This document shows, one piece after another, positions 62,846 through 64,000 of a DNA stretch of 64,000 bases. A model generated the notes under the pieces. It searched no databases and had not been told where the DNA came from. It was given only the letters and a program-made list of their open reading frames with translations. Made by a program: the position numbers and the translations under genes. Positions within the stretch are counted from its first letter, which is position 1. Each line of letters begins with the position of its first letter. Location: NCBI RefSeq assembly GCF_009649735.1, contig NZ_WJNH01000003.1, positions 290,629 through 354,628 of the forward strand. Direction: 5' to 3'. Source of the stretch: Salinibacillus xinjiangensis (GTDB taxonomy: Bacteria; Bacillota; Bacilli; Bacillales; Alkalibacillaceae).

Positions 62846-63475
62846 TTGGCGAATTGTCCATGAGTAGTCGATCACACAGGGGTCGTGTACGACTCTAAGG
62901 ATGAAAACGTGATGACGAAGGTGAATACGAGCAAAGAAAAATCTGTCGTCTTAACATTTGATGATGGTCCTAGTAAGATTCTTCCTAGTATTTTAGATTG
63001 CCTACGAGAAGAAAATGTACCCGCTATATTCTTCTGGCAATCACGTCTTTTATATGACAAAAGGCCGTGGAAACGGGTGTTAGAAGAAGGACATCAGATT
63101 GGGACTCATTCATCGAAACATGTAAATCTTGTCAATTTGCCTTATGAAAATCAGCTTAAGGACATTAAGCAAAGTGTAGAGCAAATCGAAGGTATAACCG
63201 GTCAACCCGTCAAATTTTTCCGACCACCATTTGGTCAGTACAACGATGATACCATACAAATAGCTCATGAGCTTGATCTTAAGCCGGTACTATGGAGAAT
63301 TTCTTCAATGGATTGGGAGCTAAAGGGTAATCCAGGTCTCATCATAAATAATGTGGTGGAAAACTTAGAAGACGGAGCGATTATTTTATTACATGAGCTA
63401 TCCCAGACTCTTGAGATTCTACCTGATTTGATTGAAGGTATAAGGGAGCAGGGTTACCAATTTACCTTATTATAG
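62846..63475 (+). CDS. Polysaccharide deacetylase family protein with in-frame UGA near the start
   Basis: The NodB homology domain is clear: VVLTFDDGPSKILPSIL, GHQIGTHSSKHVNL (metal His pair), FFRPPFGQYNDDT, GAIILLHE. The strongest start is TTG 62846, 8 nt after AAGGAGGG; from there it reads MANCP, UGA (62861-62863), then VVDHTGVVYDSKDENVMTK without any break. The UGA could be Sec (C-P-U motif; a hairpin follows), or a nonsense change of a Trp codon TGG in a dispensable leader. GTG 62909/ATG 62912 with AAGGA upstream would yield a complete catalytic domain of about 188 residues. No signal peptide, which is unusual for a peptidoglycan or chitin deacetylase. Confidence 0.72.
62866..62894 (+). 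promoter_or_regulatory. Hairpin directly after the deacetylase UGA (possible SECIS)
   Basis: AGTCG (62866-62870) / CGACT (62890-62894) and ACAC / GTGT form a stem with an internal loop and the apical loop AGGGGTC (62878-62884), 14 nt after the UGA. The loop differs from the GGUUC of the other two elements. Confidence 0.35.
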
Positions 63476-63478
63476 AAG

Positions 63479-63524
63479 AAGGCTATATTCTCGGATTATG
63501 ATACGAGAAATATAGCTTTTTTTA
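63479..63524 (+). terminator. Terminator after the deacetylase gene
   Basis: AAGGCTATATTCTCG pairs with CGAGAAATATAGCTT (near perfect) followed by TTTTTT. Confidence 0.88.
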
Positions 63525-63571
63525 TTGGTGTGGATCTATACGTGCTCTATTGGTGGTGGACTTGGGGATTT

Positions 63572-63755
63572 GATCAAAGGCGTTTGTGACTGAATTAGAT
63601 AGGATATAGAAAGGAATATGACAGTGATTGACCAGATTATTGTGAGATGACTGAATAATTGGCAATCTAACAAAATAATGCTGCTAGATGACTGGATTAT
63701 CAGTAGTACAGAAATGATTCTAATTCCATAAGACCGAATAAACTATAAAACAGAC
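63572..63755. repeat. Degenerate repeat array with GAC[CT][AG]GAT module
   Basis: The 364-nt gap before the last gene holds repeated GACTGAAT, GACCAGAT, GACTGAAT, GACTGGAT, GACCGAAT, GACTGGAT cores separated by variable 12-40 nt of A/T-rich sequence. No convincing open frame. A third repeat family distinct from those at 7, 13.6 and 40.7 kb. Confidence 0.5.
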
Positions 63756-63839
63756 TGGATCTCCCTCATTCTTACCATATATAATAAGAGGATTTAAAAG
63801 AAAGCAGTGGAATATAATTATATAAAGGGGGAATACATA

Positions 63840-63863
63840 TTGAATAAAAGACGTTTCTTTAGG
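63840..63863 (+). pseudogene. Start of a gene interrupted by an IS3-family element
   Basis: AAAGGGGGA followed 8 nt later by TTG 63840 gives MNKRRFFR before the sequence enters the IS end near 63864. The rest of the gene must lie beyond the element, outside the window. Confidence 0.5.
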
Positions 63864-63891
63864 TGGTTACCCCCAAAAGTTAGAGTTTTTA

Positions 63892-64000
63892 TTATGCAGC
63901 TGATTGGCTGGATTGAGTTCGGTATTCAACTGGACTCAATCCAGCCAATTTTTCTTTTGATCGTTCATGGTTGTACCAGTAAATATATTCTTCTATCTGT
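63892..64000 (-). CDS. IS3-family transposase, C-terminal fragment (cut by window edge)
   Basis: The minus strand reads IEEYIYWYNHERSKEKLAGL, SPVEYRTQSSQSAA, stop. The YIxxYNxxR...KLxGLSPxxYR ending is the standard C-terminus of IS3/IS150 OrfB, after the last catalytic Glu of the DDE domain. The catalytic residues themselves are outside the window. Confidence 0.85.
   Translation of the reverse strand, partial: QIEEYIYWYNHERSKEKLAGLSPVEYRTQSSQSAA
63903..63949 (+). terminator. 16-bp hairpin inside the transposase 3' end
   Basis: ATTGGCTGGATTGAGT (63903-63918) and ACTCAATCCAGCCAAT (63934-63949) are perfect complements with a 15-nt loop, followed on + by TTTTCTTTT. It would end transcription entering the IS from the interrupted gene's side. 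Confidence 0.6.

Larger units (their letters stand above)
63864..64000 (-). mobile_element. IS3-family insertion sequence, 3' end (cut by window edge)
   Basis: The end TGGTTACCCCCAAAAGTTAG is typical of IS3-family terminal repeats, and the adjoining minus strand encodes the C-terminus of an IS3-type transposase. The other end and the target duplication are outside the window. Confidence 0.7.

Noticed and set aside
1..64000. CRISPR arrays, tRNA or rRNA genes, prophage
   Set aside because: No regular repeat-spacer structure, cloverleaf or rRNA core sequences, and no phage structural genes were seen; the periodic intergenic arrays lack conserved repeats of CRISPR length.

Overview
The window looks like a chromosome segment of a low-GC Firmicute of the family Bacillaceae. 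Genes are preceded by strong AGGAGG-type ribosome binding sites with frequent TTG and GTG starts. Many genes match Bacillus subtilis types: gntRKP, a CtsR-controlled clpE, cypC, yhfP-like and ykvR-like genes, and the tenI-thiOSGFD thiamine cluster. CtsR, CcpA cre, GntR and MhqR-like sites can be read. No rRNA, tRNA or CRISPR array was seen. The genus cannot be fixed from sequence alone.

Layout: 1-1.4 kb partial gene, coiled-coil protein, phosphotransferase. 1.5-5.3 kb gluconate operon gntR-gntK-gntP. 5.4-13.4 kb mixed housekeeping genes, including a VOC dioxygenase-like gene followed by a lipoprotein whose reading frame is interrupted by a UGA that fits selenocysteine. 13.8-20 kb M14 carboxypeptidase, clpE and small genes. 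20-29 kb cytochrome P450, LytTR regulator plus acetate/succinate CoA-transferase, a TolB-like protein, an ABC exporter with a damaged P-loop, and an FMN-dependent hydroxy-acid oxidase. 29-39 kb lipid catabolism: acyl-CoA dehydrogenase, CaiB-type CoA-transferase and two acyl-CoA synthetases on +, then an SDR and a thiolase on -, separated by a gene graveyard (truncated lipoprotein, reversed gene fragment, decayed toxin-antitoxin pair). 39-50 kb ddl, orphan eutH, an ECF sigma factor with a BtrH-like protein, C45 peptidase, D-serine dehydratase, GPP34 protein and an SPFH/Arc cluster. 51-56.6 kb thiamine salvage and thiazole synthesis under two TPP riboswitches. 58-63.5 kb selenium-linked cluster. 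63.8-64 kb a gene start interrupted by an IS3-family element.

The most interesting region is 58.2-63.5 kb. A glycosyltransferase resembling the selenosugar synthase SenB lies 13 nt upstream of selD. That selD itself carries an in-frame UGA at the catalytic position (GG-U-GCK). A PhnDEC-type ABC transporter follows, then a polysaccharide deacetylase whose 5' region also carries an in-frame UGA. The selD UGA and the lipoprotein UGA (10717) are each followed by a 6-bp stem capped by the same GGUUC loop, as expected for bacterial SECIS elements. Together this suggests a Bacillus-type selenium economy: uptake, selenophosphate, selenoproteins and possibly a selenosugar. selA, selB, selC and senA are not in the window, so this is inference.

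The intergenic regions hold several families of short degenerate repeats with a period of about 18-28 nt, which no annotated feature explains.
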